Of a stretch of DNA of 64,000 bases, positions 18,489-27,700 are shown piece after piece. The stretch is from contig JACQXX010000092.1 in the NCBI GenBank assembly GCA_016208495.1, positions 1 to 64,000 on the forward strand, written 5' to 3'. Source of the stretch: Acidobacteriota bacterium. GTDB lineage: Bacteria; Acidobacteriota; Blastocatellia; Chloracidobacteriales; Chloracidobacteriaceae. The notes under the pieces are model-generated. The model searched no databases, was not told where the DNA came from, and saw nothing but the letters and a program-made list of their open reading frames with translations. The translations under genes and the position numbers were made by a program. Numbering within the stretch: the stretch's first letter is position 1; each line of letters begins with the position of its first letter.

Positions 18489-21400
18489 ATGACAACCCTG
18501 AATATCCCACGCACCCGAAATCTGCTGCAAAAATTTGATTTTAAAACACTTTTTATCGAAGAACTTGGCTGGGACAGAAACCGGTCAACGCTTCCAGTTC
18601 TCGTTGACGGAAAATCTTTTCAGTTGTCCGCCGTTGCTCACAAACGTGGGTTTGCAGTTTTTCTTTGTGAAATAACGGCTGGACAATCCCTTGATTACCA
18701 AACCCGCCGCAAAATTGAGCAACAAGTGGTCAAATCTGCCTTTGAGCATTTAATTATCTTTGTTGATACAGCTCAGGGCGTTCAAATCTGGCAATGGGTC
18801 AAACGTGAACGGGGCAAGCCAACGGCCTGTCGTGAGCATACCTACCACATCAACCAACCGGGTGATGCACTCATTCAAAAATTGCAGACGCTGGTATTTA
18901 CCCTCGATGAAGAAGAATCGCTGGGGCTTCTGGACGTGACACAGCGTGCCCGTGATGCTTTTGACCTGGAACGAATGACGAAACGGTTTTATGACCGATT
19001 CAAAACCGAGCATGACGCATTTTTTAACTTCATTGCAGGGATTCCTGATGCCGAAATGCACCGCTGGTACACATCAGTGATGCTCAACCGCCTAATGTTT
19101 ATTTACTTTATCCAGAAGAAAAACTTCCTGGACAATAACCCTGATTACCTGCGGAAAAAATTGGAAGTCAGCCGACAAACCGGCAAAGATCAGTATTACA
19201 CCGAGTTTCTGTGTCCGTTGTTTTTCGAAGGATTTGCCAAAAAGGAGGGTGACCGGTCAGCCGCAGCCCGACAAATGCTTGGGCAGGTGCCCTACCTCAA
19301 CGGCGGCTTGTTTATGAAACACCAGATTGAGGAACTTCACGGAGAGAAAATTCAGATTGCCGACATAGCTTTTGAACGGCTCTTTGATTTTTTTGACCAG
19401 TACCAGTGGCATCTGGATGAACGCCCATCGCGTCACGATAACGAAATCAATCCCGATGTGTTGGGCTATATCTTCGAGAAATACATCAATCAGAAGCAGA
19501 TGGGGGCTTATTACACCAAAGAAGACATCACCGAATACATCGGCAAAAACACCATTCTTCCCTACCTGTTCGATGTCGCCCGCCAAAAATGTAAAATCGC
19601 GTTTGAAGGTGAAACCACCGTTTGGAAGTTGCTCCAAAACGATCCTGACCGATATATCTATGACGCTGTCAAAAAAGGAGTTGACCAGCCTTTGCCGGAT
19701 GAAATCGCGGTTGGGCTGGGCGATGTTGCCAAACGAACGGAGTGGAATAAATCGGCACCGGCTGAGTTTGCGCTCCCGACTGAAATCTGGCGTGAAGTCG
19801 TCGCCCGCCATCACCGCTATGAAGAAATCCGCACCAAACTGGCGGCGGGTGAGGTCCGCGACATCAACGACCTGATTACCCTCAATCTCAACATCCGGCA
19901 GTTTGCCCAGGATGTGATTGAAAACGCGGAAGGCCCGGAATTGCTGCGCGCTTTCTGGCAGGCTATCGAAAAAGTCACGGTGCTTGACCCAACCTGCGGT
20001 TCCGGAGCATTTCTCTTTGCGGCGCTCAATATCCTGGAGCCGCTCTATGACGCCTGCCTTGATCGGATGCAGGTTTTCCTCGATGACCTGGCCCGGTCAG
20101 ATCATAAGCATCACCCGAAAACCTTCAGTGACTTTCGTGAAACGCTTGAGACGATTGACCGCCATCCCAACCGGCGCTACTTCATTTTCAAATCCATCAT
20201 TATCAACAACCTGTTTGGCGTGGATATCATGGATGAAGCGGTTGAAATCTGTAAACTACGGCTTTTCCTCAAGTTAGTGGCCCAGGTCGAGCAAGTGTCA
20301 GATATCGAGCCGTTGCCCGACATTGATTTCAACATCCGCGCCGGAAATACCCTGGTCGGGTTTGCAAACTACGACGAGGTGAAACTTGCCGTCACCCGCA
20401 AGTTCGACTTTGACAATGCGATGGGGCGCATTGACGAAAAAGCACAGGATCTTGATCGGCTGTTCAAACTCTTCCGCCAGCAACAAACCGAACTCGGTGG
20501 CGACGTTACCCCAAAAGATAAAAAGGATCTGCACGACCGCTTAAAAGAACTGGAAGATGAACTCAACCTGTATCTGGCTGGTGAATATGCGGTTAAGGTA
20601 GATCAAAAAGGGGCGTATGAAACATGGCTCACTTCCCACAAGCCGTTTCACTGGTTTATTGAGTTTTATGGAATCATCAAGGACGGGGGGTTTGATGTGG
20701 TGATTGGGAACCCACCGTATGTGGAAATATCCACAATCAGGTCTGTTTACAAGTTGATCGGTTTTGAAACAGATGTATGTGGAAATTTATATGCACCTTG
20801 TATTGAGCAGTCATTCAGTCTATTGCAAAACACTGGTCGCTTTGGATTTGTTGTGCAACAGCCTATCGTTTCAACCCAAAGAATGAAAACCGTTAGAGAT
20901 TTTTTGATTAGAGAATCTTCTATTGTGCTCAGCAGTACATTTGATGACAGACCAAGCAAACTTTTTGATGGAATGCACCATGCACGGATTGCAATTTTGA
21001 TTGCTGAAAAACGTCCTTCCGTTAACTCCGCTGTACTTTATGTCACTCCATATAAGAAATGGTACAAAGAGGAGCGAGATATTCTTTTTAACAGCCTCAG
21101 CTACTTTGGCCCAATTAACCGCTTTGATATTGGTTGTTTTCCAAAAATTCGATCAAAAATCGAATGGAACCTGGTAAGTAAGTTATTTTCAATGCCTCGT
21201 AAATTTGGTGAACTGCTTGTCTCACAACATACCAACTATCAAATTTTCTATAAAATCACTGGAGTTGGTCACTGGTTTACTATCACGTGTCGTCCACCCA
21301 AGTTTTACCGTGAAGGCACTGAATCGTCCTCAACGAGGGAAGAAACAATAAATTTTCCAACCTTGACAAACCGTGAAACCGCCTTTGCCCTTTTGAACAG

Positions 21401-21752
21401 CACACTTTTTTATTGGTTTTATCAGGTAAGAACAAATTGTCGAGATTTCAACCCGTCGGATTACAAAATCTTCCCAATACCAAATAGAATTGAAGTAATT
21501 GATCTATCTGATCATTCAAAAAGACTTCAGAGAAAACTTGATGCATCAAGTACGTTAATTCAAGTAACTCACAGTAAGACAGGAGCAATTCAACTTGAGC
21601 AATTTAAACCAAAAGAAGCAAAAGACATCATCGATGAAATCGACCGTGCCCTTGCCAAACACTACGGCTTTACCGACGAAGAGCTAGATTTCATCATCAA
21701 CTATGACATCAAGTATCGGATGGGTCGGGATAGCGGGGATAGCGAAGATTGA
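18489..21752 (+). CDS. Eco57I-type N6-adenine DNA methylase (possible type IIG/DISARM-like)
   Basis: A 1087-residue protein. The N-terminal 300 residues resemble those of large Eco57I-like restriction-modification enzymes (LLQKFDFKTLFIEELGW; EHLIIFVD). The methylase core has AdoMet motif I DPTCGSGAF (from Asp500) and catalytic motif IV NPPY (741-744, in VIGNPPYVE). The C-terminal part (about 745-1030) would hold the target-recognition domain and is visibly more AT-rich than the rest. It ends with a conserved tail (KHYGFTDEELDFIINYDIKY). It should modify adenine in a specific DNA site and pairs naturally with the PLD-helicase upstream. An intrinsic nuclease motif was not identified with confidence. 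The ATG at 18489 lies within ATGATTTATGAC with no strong ribosome binding site. Confidence 0.85.
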   Translation: MTTLNIPRTRNLLQKFDFKTLFIEELGWDRNRSTLPVLVDGKSFQLSAVAHKRGFAVFLCEITAGQSLDYQTRRKIEQQVVKSAFEHLIIFVDTAQGVQIWQWVKRERGKPTACREHTYHINQPGDALIQKLQTLVFTLDEEESLGLLDVTQRARDAFDLERMTKRFYDRFKTEHDAFFNFIAGIPDAEMHRWYTSVMLNRLMFIYFIQKKNFLDNNPDYLRKKLEVSRQTGKDQYYTEFLCPLFFEGFAKKEGDRSAAARQMLGQVPYLNGGLFMKHQIEELHGEKIQIADIAFERLFDFFDQYQWHLDERPSRHDNEINPDVLGYIFEKYINQKQMGAYYTKEDITEYIGKNTILPYLFDVARQKCKIAFEGETTVWKLLQNDPDRYIYDAVKKGVDQPLPDEIAVGLGDVAKRTEWNKSAPAEFALPTEIWREVVARHHRYEEIRTKLAAGEVRDINDLITLNLNIRQFAQDVIENAEGPELLRAFWQAIEKVTVLDPTCGSGAFLFAALNILEPLYDACLDRMQVFLDDLARSDHKHHPKTFSDFRETLETIDRHPNRRYFIFKSIIINNLFGVDIMDEAVEICKLRLFLKLVAQVEQVSDIEPLPDIDFNIRAGNTLVGFANYDEVKLAVTRKFDFDNAMGRIDEKAQDLDRLFKLFRQQQTELGGDVTPKDKKDLHDRLKELEDELNLYLAGEYAVKVDQKGAYETWLTSHKPFHWFIEFYGIIKDGGFDVVIGNPPYVEISTIRSVYKLIGFETDVCGNLYAPCIEQSFSLLQNTGRFGFVVQQPIVSTQRMKTVRDFLIRESSIVLSSTFDDRPSKLFDGMHHARIAILIAEKRPSVNSAVLYVTPYKKWYKEERDILFNSLSYFGPINRFDIGCFPKIRSKIEWNLVSKLFSMPRKFGELLVSQHTNYQIFYKITGVGHWFTITCRPPKFYREGTESSSTREETINFPTLTNRETAFALLNSTLFYWFYQVRTNCRDFNPSDYKIFPIPNRIEVIDLSDHSKRLQRKLDASSTLIQVTHSKTGAIQLEQFKPKEAKDIIDEIDRALAKHYGFTDEELDFIINYDIKYRMGRDSGDSED

Positions 21753-21822
21753 CAATAGTCACGGACGATGCAAAAACAGACAACCCTTTTCAATACAATA
21801 ACTTTTGCCAAAGGAATCGAAT

Positions 21823-22653
21823 GTGAGCGAAACCAATTGGAACCCAACGAAGATTATCCGGTATGTGAAAACAGTTGATTCCAGTTCACGAACAGCTATT
21901 GTTCACACTGATGCTGGAAGAGCCTATCTGAAAGCAACCAACAATCCAGAAGGACGGCATATTCTGGCGTGCGATTGGCTAGGAACGAAACTGGCACATG
22001 AGTTTGGACTACAAACCTTTGATGCGGCTATCTTGAATATCACGGAGGAGGACCAAATCCCAATCCAGGGTACAATCCTTGCTGAAGTTGGGGCAGCCTT
22101 TGTCACGCGATCCGAGGTTGGGATCCCAATGGGGCAACTCCGGGCATTAACAGGGGTTGCCAATACAGAAGACGTAGCCCGCCTGGTTGTCTTTGATACG
22201 TGGGTTCGCAACTGTGACCGTTATGCACCAGGCTTGCGCCAGGGGAAGCCTCGGTCAAATGCTGACAACGTTTTCCTCTCCATGGAAACAGGCACTTTGG
22301 TGTTGAAGGCAATTGACCACGGGCACATTTTGACCTGTGGAAAACCCCTGTCGTCACGACTGGCACATATCGAATTTGTCCAGGAGTCAAAGCTTTACGG
22401 GCTGTTCCCATTCTTTTTGGGATCAGTAACGGCTGAAGATATTGACCGCGAAGCCAAGCGGCTGAAAGATATTCGCCCTCAGTTTTGGCAAACCATCTTG
22501 CGACACCTGCCTGTCGAATGGGATGTGTCGGATACTACCAAACAGGCAATTGATCAATTTCTGTCGGATAGGGCGCAATTTCTCATCAAGCGGATCGGTG
22601 AAATTGCCGCCCAGGAACTCAGTTCCACCTTGCAGGAGGGAGAGACCATATGA
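21823..22653 (+). CDS. HipA-like kinase family protein
   Basis: A 276-residue protein resembling the HipA_2 family of serine/threonine-kinase-fold proteins. Visible are the nucleotide-binding strand region (AYLKATNNPEGRHILACDWL), a catalytic-loop-like NCDR (Asp132) followed by NADNVFL (146-152), and a metal-binding-loop-like DHGH (Asp165). GTG at 21823 is preferred to an upstream TTG because AAGGA lies 7 bases before it. Its stop overlaps the start of the DUF3037 gene (ATGA), so the two are translationally coupled. No HipB-like antitoxin is present. HipA relatives phosphorylate tRNA synthetases or similar targets; the target here is unknown. Confidence 0.75.
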   Translation: MSETNWNPTKIIRYVKTVDSSSRTAIVHTDAGRAYLKATNNPEGRHILACDWLGTKLAHEFGLQTFDAAILNITEEDQIPIQGTILAEVGAAFVTRSEVGIPMGQLRALTGVANTEDVARLVVFDTWVRNCDRYAPGLRQGKPRSNADNVFLSMETGTLVLKAIDHGHILTCGKPLSSRLAHIEFVQESKLYGLFPFFLGSVTAEDIDREAKRLKDIRPQFWQTILRHLPVEWDVSDTTKQAIDQFLSDRAQFLIKRIGEIAAQELSSTLQEGETI

Positions 22654-23522
22654 ACGACAATCTCAAATCTATCAAAGGGTATTATTCGCTTCTCCAATAT
22701 GTGCCCGATTTAGAACGCTCTGAAGGGGTAAACGTTGGCATTGTGTTGTTTTGTCCAGACATTCAATTTTTGAAAATCAAGACCGATCCGAGCAATGACC
22801 GGATTCGACGGTTCTTTGGTCACGACCGCGAATTCAACCCAGCCATCCTGACTGCCTATAAAGATATTTTTTCAGAGCGGTTGGAGTATGAATTCAGTCA
22901 GCGGAAACTGACGACGCTCGCCGAGTTTGAACACTTTGTTGATACGCGTGCCAACGTTATGCTCTTGACGAAACCACGCTGGGTCAAAGTTTATGATCCA
23001 GAAGCCGAACTGGAACATCTGTTTCAGACGTTGGTCGGCACACCAGTACGTGCCATCGCCAAAACAGCAAGTGCTGAACCAGCCACGATTTCCGCCACAT
23101 CTGGGCAACTCATTTTCACCCAACCAAAAGAAGTTAAACACCTGTTTACCCAGAAACTCACTCAGCGGAAACTGACGGCAAAAATTACTTCAAACCTCAA
23201 ACTTGAATTGCCATTGTTAAAACACACCCAGACCTACCCGGTGGCCTATCACAATGGAGCCCTCAACGTAGTGAAACCAGTTGTGTTTGGAGAGACAGAA
23301 ACCAAGGCAAGCAATCACGCCTGCCGTCTGGCGGTTGAAGGTACCGCCTTGCGGAAATTGCCTGAACCAGCCGTTTTGCGGGTGCTGGCCGGATTTAAGT
23401 CTGAAAATATTGACCTCATTGCGCAGGTCACGGAGTTGCTTGGAACGTTTCAGGTCAAACTCTACCGGGCTGATGAAATGGATATGCTGATTGAAGAAAT
23501 CGAACGCAACGCACACGAATAG
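22650..23522 (+). CDS. DUF3037-family protein
   Basis: A 290-residue protein. The N-terminus (YYSLLQYVPDLERSEGVNVG followed by IVLFCP) is the characteristic opening of DUF3037. The remaining two thirds has no feature I recognise. It is coupled to the HipA-like gene by a 4-base overlap, and this pairing is a known neighbourhood for both families. The protein may control or complement the kinase, but its biochemical function is not known. No signal or membrane segment is seen. Confidence 0.75.
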   Translation: MNDNLKSIKGYYSLLQYVPDLERSEGVNVGIVLFCPDIQFLKIKTDPSNDRIRRFFGHDREFNPAILTAYKDIFSERLEYEFSQRKLTTLAEFEHFVDTRANVMLLTKPRWVKVYDPEAELEHLFQTLVGTPVRAIAKTASAEPATISATSGQLIFTQPKEVKHLFTQKLTQRKLTAKITSNLKLELPLLKHTQTYPVAYHNGALNVVKPVVFGETETKASNHACRLAVEGTALRKLPEPAVLRVLAGFKSENIDLIAQVTELLGTFQVKLYRADEMDMLIEEIERNAHE

Positions 23523-23530
23523 GCTGCCAG

Positions 23531-24163
23531 ATGAAACTGACACACCTCACTTCGAAAGACCCTGAGTATCCGGCAATACTCACGAACGTGATGGGAGCTA
23601 AAGCCCCACAAGTCCTTTCAATGATTGGAGATATTTCTATTTTAAAGCGCCCGACCGTGGCGCTTTTTTGTTCGGTCAAATGCCCTGGCGAGTTGATTTT
23701 GAAGACCTACGATTTGGCTCAGCAGTGGCGAGCTGAAGAAACCACTATCATCAGCGGTTTTCACTCCCCGATTGAACAGGAATGCCTCGTGACCCTGCTG
23801 CGTGGGAAACAATCAATCATCATTTGCCCGGCGCGTGGCCTCGAAGGCATGCGCCTCAAGGATGAATGGAAAAAGCCGCTGGTGGATGAACGGCTACTCT
23901 TGCTTTCGATTTTTGGTCAACCGTGCAAACAGCCGAGCGTGCGGACAGCCACGCTTCGCAATCAGTTTGTGGCGACATTGGCCGATCAGGTTTTTGTCAG
24001 TTATGCGGCGGAAGGCGGAAAAACCGAACAGTTTTGCAAAACGCTGATTGAACAAGGCAAATCCGTGCTGACTTTCGAAAGCAAGGCAACGGAAAATCTC
24101 GTCACACTTGGGGCGGAGGTATTCAAGATTAAAACTGAGAGCACAAAAAGCGCTGAAGGATGA
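23531..24163 (+). CDS. DprA/Smf-like Rossmann protein (short)
   Basis: A 210-residue protein related to the SMF/DprA nucleotide-binding fold. Matching segments are an opening strand VALFCSVKCPGE, ISGFHSPIEQECL (in place of SGxAxGID), GKQSIIICPARGLEG, and the late RNQFVATLADQVFVSYAAEG. It lacks the extra N- and C-terminal domains of housekeeping DprA, which is longer, so a role in transformation is unlikely. DprA-like proteins occur in defence loci. It starts 8 bp after DUF3037 and looks like the last intact gene of the operon. The ribosome binding site is weak. Confidence 0.65.
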   Translation: MKLTHLTSKDPEYPAILTNVMGAKAPQVLSMIGDISILKRPTVALFCSVKCPGELILKTYDLAQQWRAEETTIISGFHSPIEQECLVTLLRGKQSIIICPARGLEGMRLKDEWKKPLVDERLLLLSIFGQPCKQPSVRTATLRNQFVATLADQVFVSYAAEGGKTEQFCKTLIEQGKSVLTFESKATENLVTLGAEVFKIKTESTKSAEG

Positions 24164-24181
24164 AAGGACTGAAACAAGCTT

Positions 24182-24504
24182 ATGAAAACACCAGCCGAGC
24201 TTGAAAACAGCGAATACCAGGAATTTTTGACTCATCTCAAAACCCGAATCCGGGAAATCTCAAATATATGTGAGCATTTGCCGAAAATTACCCCCACAAA
24301 CAATTCGTGCAGCAGCCTGCTGCACAAATTCCCTGGCAATGGCAGTAAGTTAAGAATGGGAGCGCGGGTATCCTGCCCACTTGTATTTCAATTTCAACCA
24401 ACTGCGGGTGAGACGCCCGCGCTCCCAGCAGAAACTTTTTTCTATTTGCCGAGAATTACCCTGACGAGCAATTTGTGCAAGAAGTGCTTGCACAAATTCC
24501 CTAA
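24182..24504 (+). pseudogene. Remains of a DUF1016 (YhcG-type) nuclease gene
   Basis: The opening MKTPAELENSEYQEFLTHLK-TRIRE reads like the start of a DUF1016 protein and then loses frame. Two separate pieces keep a signature of that family in another frame: 24280-24342 encodes AENYPHKQFVQQPAAQIPW, and 24448-24501 encodes AENYPDEQFVQEVLAQIP. Between them lies a GC-rich inverted-repeat element (24357-24427). I infer a decayed PDDEXK-type nuclease gene, or pieces of two, invaded by a REP-like repeat. The 114-residue open frame across this region is not a real protein. Confidence 0.6.
24357..24427. repeat. TGGGAGCGCGGG inverted repeat element
   Basis: TGGGAGCGCGGG at the left end (24357-24368) is mirrored by CCCGCGCTCCCA at the right end (24416-24427), and inner bases pair partly. 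It is inserted between the two duplicated DUF1016-like fragments. Confidence 0.75.
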
Positions 24505-24609
24505 GGGAGCGTTAAAAAACGGCTAACGTTGCTCTATCCCTCCGGGATGAGAACCAAAAACCGACAGGTGAAAGGAATATCACCCTCCAGTCACAAGTTC
24601 ATTTTTTTG

Positions 24610-24659
24610 CGACTCACGACTCGCTACTCGCTACTCGCTTTCCAAAAAAGTGCTATACT
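24610..24659 (+). promoter_or_regulatory. Possible promoter of the giant TPR gene
   Basis: TGC-TATACT (24651-24659) is a good extended -10 box about 130 bp upstream of the likely start. The -35 region is occupied by tandem ACTCGCT-type repeats (24610-24640) with no good TTGACA match. Prediction by eye only. Confidence 0.35.
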
Positions 24660-24789
24660 GCCCGCCGCCACAGCCCGTTTGAGCACAACCAGCACAGTTC
24701 ACCTGACTTTTTTTCTCGACCGTCGCCAGCCCCACCACCCTCAGGGTGTATCGGCGATGCACGTTTCATCTTCTCAAGGTGTGTGTACC

Positions 24790-27700
24790 ATGCGAAAAGC
24801 AACCCTGCTTTTTTTTGCTCTCTTTGCTTCGGTCATCCTCAGCCTCAATCAACTTCCACTGAGCCAGGCCGCCCCCAACACCGCGCCGGTAACTGCCATT
24901 CAGCCTGCGTCCCAGGCCAAACCCAAACCAGTGGCCAAAAAAGCTGGCGCCGGCGACAAGACTGCTGGCCAGACCAGGTTATTCCCCAAGCCGAAGCCTG
25001 ATCCGACCCGGGCCCAAACACCTGAGATTGATACCGCGTTGTTTTTGACCGAGGAATTTCAGGGCGTCCAGAGCCGCGTTCCGCGCCCCTATGCAGAAGC
25101 CCGCGACCAGATTGGCCAGTTGCTCACCAAATATCCGCAAGACACCAAACTCCTGCGCTATGCGGCCAACCTGGATGAAAAGCTCGGCAATTTTGACCAG
25201 TCCATCACGGAGATGCAGCAGTACACAGAGTTGCGCGGCAATGCTCCGAACGCGCTCCGGCGGCTGGCGGCCTTCTACCACCAGCGGGCGATGTTTGCCG
25301 ACGAAGTACGCACCTTGCAACGGCTGGCGCCAGTGGCATTTCCGTTTGAACGCGACGCCATTTACCAGGAAATTGCCAAACGCGTCAAACAGCATAGTTT
25401 ACAGGGATTTGACCTGGCTGAATTTTACCGAAAGACGATTGAAACTGATCCAAATAACCTCAAACTGGTTGAACAGTACATCACCCAACTGACCGAAACC
25501 CGGAACTACACGGAAGCCACACGGGCCCTGACCGAACTCCAGCCAAAATACCCGGCTGACCTGCAGTACTTTCTCAAAACCAGAGCCAGCGTCTATGAAC
25601 AGACCCAGGATCGCCGCCGGGCCGAAGCTGTCTACGGCGATGCCTTTGACCCGCTCTGGCCGCGCCCGATTGTGAGCGATTATTATGACCTGCTCCGCCG
25701 GATTGGCCGCTATCGGTCATATCGCCGCGACCTGCAGGAGAAATTTCTGCGCTCGAAAACGGCTGATTTCAATGTGGCCACCCGACTCTTTAACCTCTAT
25801 GCCTATGAAGCCAACCTCGAACAGGCACAGCGGGTCGTCACCGAATTTGAAAATCGCCGAACCGCCCAAAAAGCATCCTGGAACCGCAAAGAACTGGAAA
25901 CTCTGGCCGGACAGTGTCTCCAGATTGGCAGCTATGATCTGGCATCGCGGTTTCTCTATTCAATGTACCTGATGCAGGGCCTGCAACCGGGTACGCATGA
26001 ACGCGAACAGACCCTGGCCAGACTGACCCAGTTGCTCCTTGATGCCCAGACCAACGGCCTCCCCTTGAGTACCGGCGACCTCTCGTTTTATCGGGACGTA
26101 GCCCAAATTGATCAGGGCGCGGGCTTTTTGAATGGAACACTGTCGCTCATCCTGGCCGGCAGCAGCCCGCAAAGTGAATTCAAAGCGGTTGAAAGTTCAG
26201 CCGTGGCGTATTTTAACCGCGCCTTTGCCCATCGCCTCTACACCGGACTCAAAACCGAATACCCGGCGTCCAAACAACTGCCGGAACTGACCGCCAAACT
26301 GCTCGATGCGTTTACGGCAATGGGTGAATATGAAATCGTGGTCAAACTCGGCGATGAATTCCTCAAACAAAACCCGCAATCACCAAACTTTGATGTCATT
26401 ACTCTGAAAATTGCCGATGCGGAAGTCCGTCTAAATCGTCGAGCCAGCGAACGGACCCGACTCATCGCCTTGATGGATCGCAAAGCCGCCGAACTCAAGC
26501 CCGGCCAATTGCTCGTGCCGGTGGCCTCGAAACGATGGACCTACAAACCGACACCAGTGCCGGGAGAAACCGTCGCCACCGATGGGACTCCGGTTGAAGA
26601 ATCCGAATCTGAAACTGATTCAGGCAGCACGGTTTATGAAATTTATGACCCGGCGGAAGGCAGCGATAGCGATTCATCGGAGTATCAATATTATGACTAT
26701 CCGACCGACTATCTGGGAAACGGCATCCAGCCAGCCGATGCCATTACTTATAGCCGGGTTCTGGAGCGGGTGATTGCGAGCTATGCCGCCGAGGAAAAAC
26801 CCCAGGAAACGCTCAAGTTCCTCTATGGCGAAATCAAAAAACATTCGCAGGAAGAAGGACTCTATGAGCAAATGCTGAAGTGGCTGGGGCAAAACAGCCT
26901 GGTTGACGATCAACTCAAAGTGTATTCCGATGCGGTGCGCCGCTTTCATACCAACACCTGGTACCACCGCATGGCGCGCTGGTATGTTCGCAATGACCGG
27001 AAGCAGGCGTTTGAGCAGTACTCGCGTGAACTGACCGAGATTCTCGATGACGGCGACATCGAAGAATACCTGCAACAATTCATTACTCAGGCTGACCCAA
27101 ACAGCAACCAGAACGACGCCCGGCTGTACCTCGAATTGTATCGGTTTGCCCACGACCGGTTTCCAACCAATGTCTCGTTTGTTAAAGGTCTGTTGACCTA
27201 TTACAAACAAACCAAAAACTGGAAAGAATGGGAAAAATTATCAGCTCAGTATTACTTTTCAGACCCGGATATTCGTGAAGAACTCTTGCGGTGGCAATCG
27301 CAAAGCAACACCTTACGGTCAAACTATGAAGCCGCTAAAGGCCGGGCGGCAACTTCGCCGGTGTACAATCAATTTGCCGCCGATGGTGCGATGTGGCTCT
27401 CACACCACGACGAAGCCCTGACCGCCTATCGCGAACTGGTCAAAAAATATCCGGGCGAGCCCCAATATGCCGAACGGCTGGCCAAAATGGCCCGGTCGCT
27501 GGGCAGCCAGGACATCAAACTCTATGAGGAATCTGCCGCCGCCTGGATCAGCCTCGCCAAAGTCTATCCAACGTCACATACCTTCCCGACCCAGGCCGGC
27601 GAAGTCTATGCCGAAATGAGCGATTTCAAACGGGCTGGCGAGCAGTGGGACGCCATTCTCAACCGCGAACGCGGCAACCCGGAAACATTTCTCGAAGTCG

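Noticed and set aside
18230-18538. Frame with repeated Ala-Leu-Ser units
   Set aside because: It is a translation of the TGTCCGCCC nonamer array and overlaps the transposase in another frame; not a gene.
14200-21752. Naming the helicase/methylase pair as DISARM
   Set aside because: Only the helicase and methylase components have counterparts here; drmA, drmB and a separate drmC are absent from the window.
24529-24789. Longer N-terminus for the giant TPR protein
   Set aside because: The extra 87 residues have no ribosome binding site, include translated repeat DNA, and would bury the clear signal peptide that starts at 24790.
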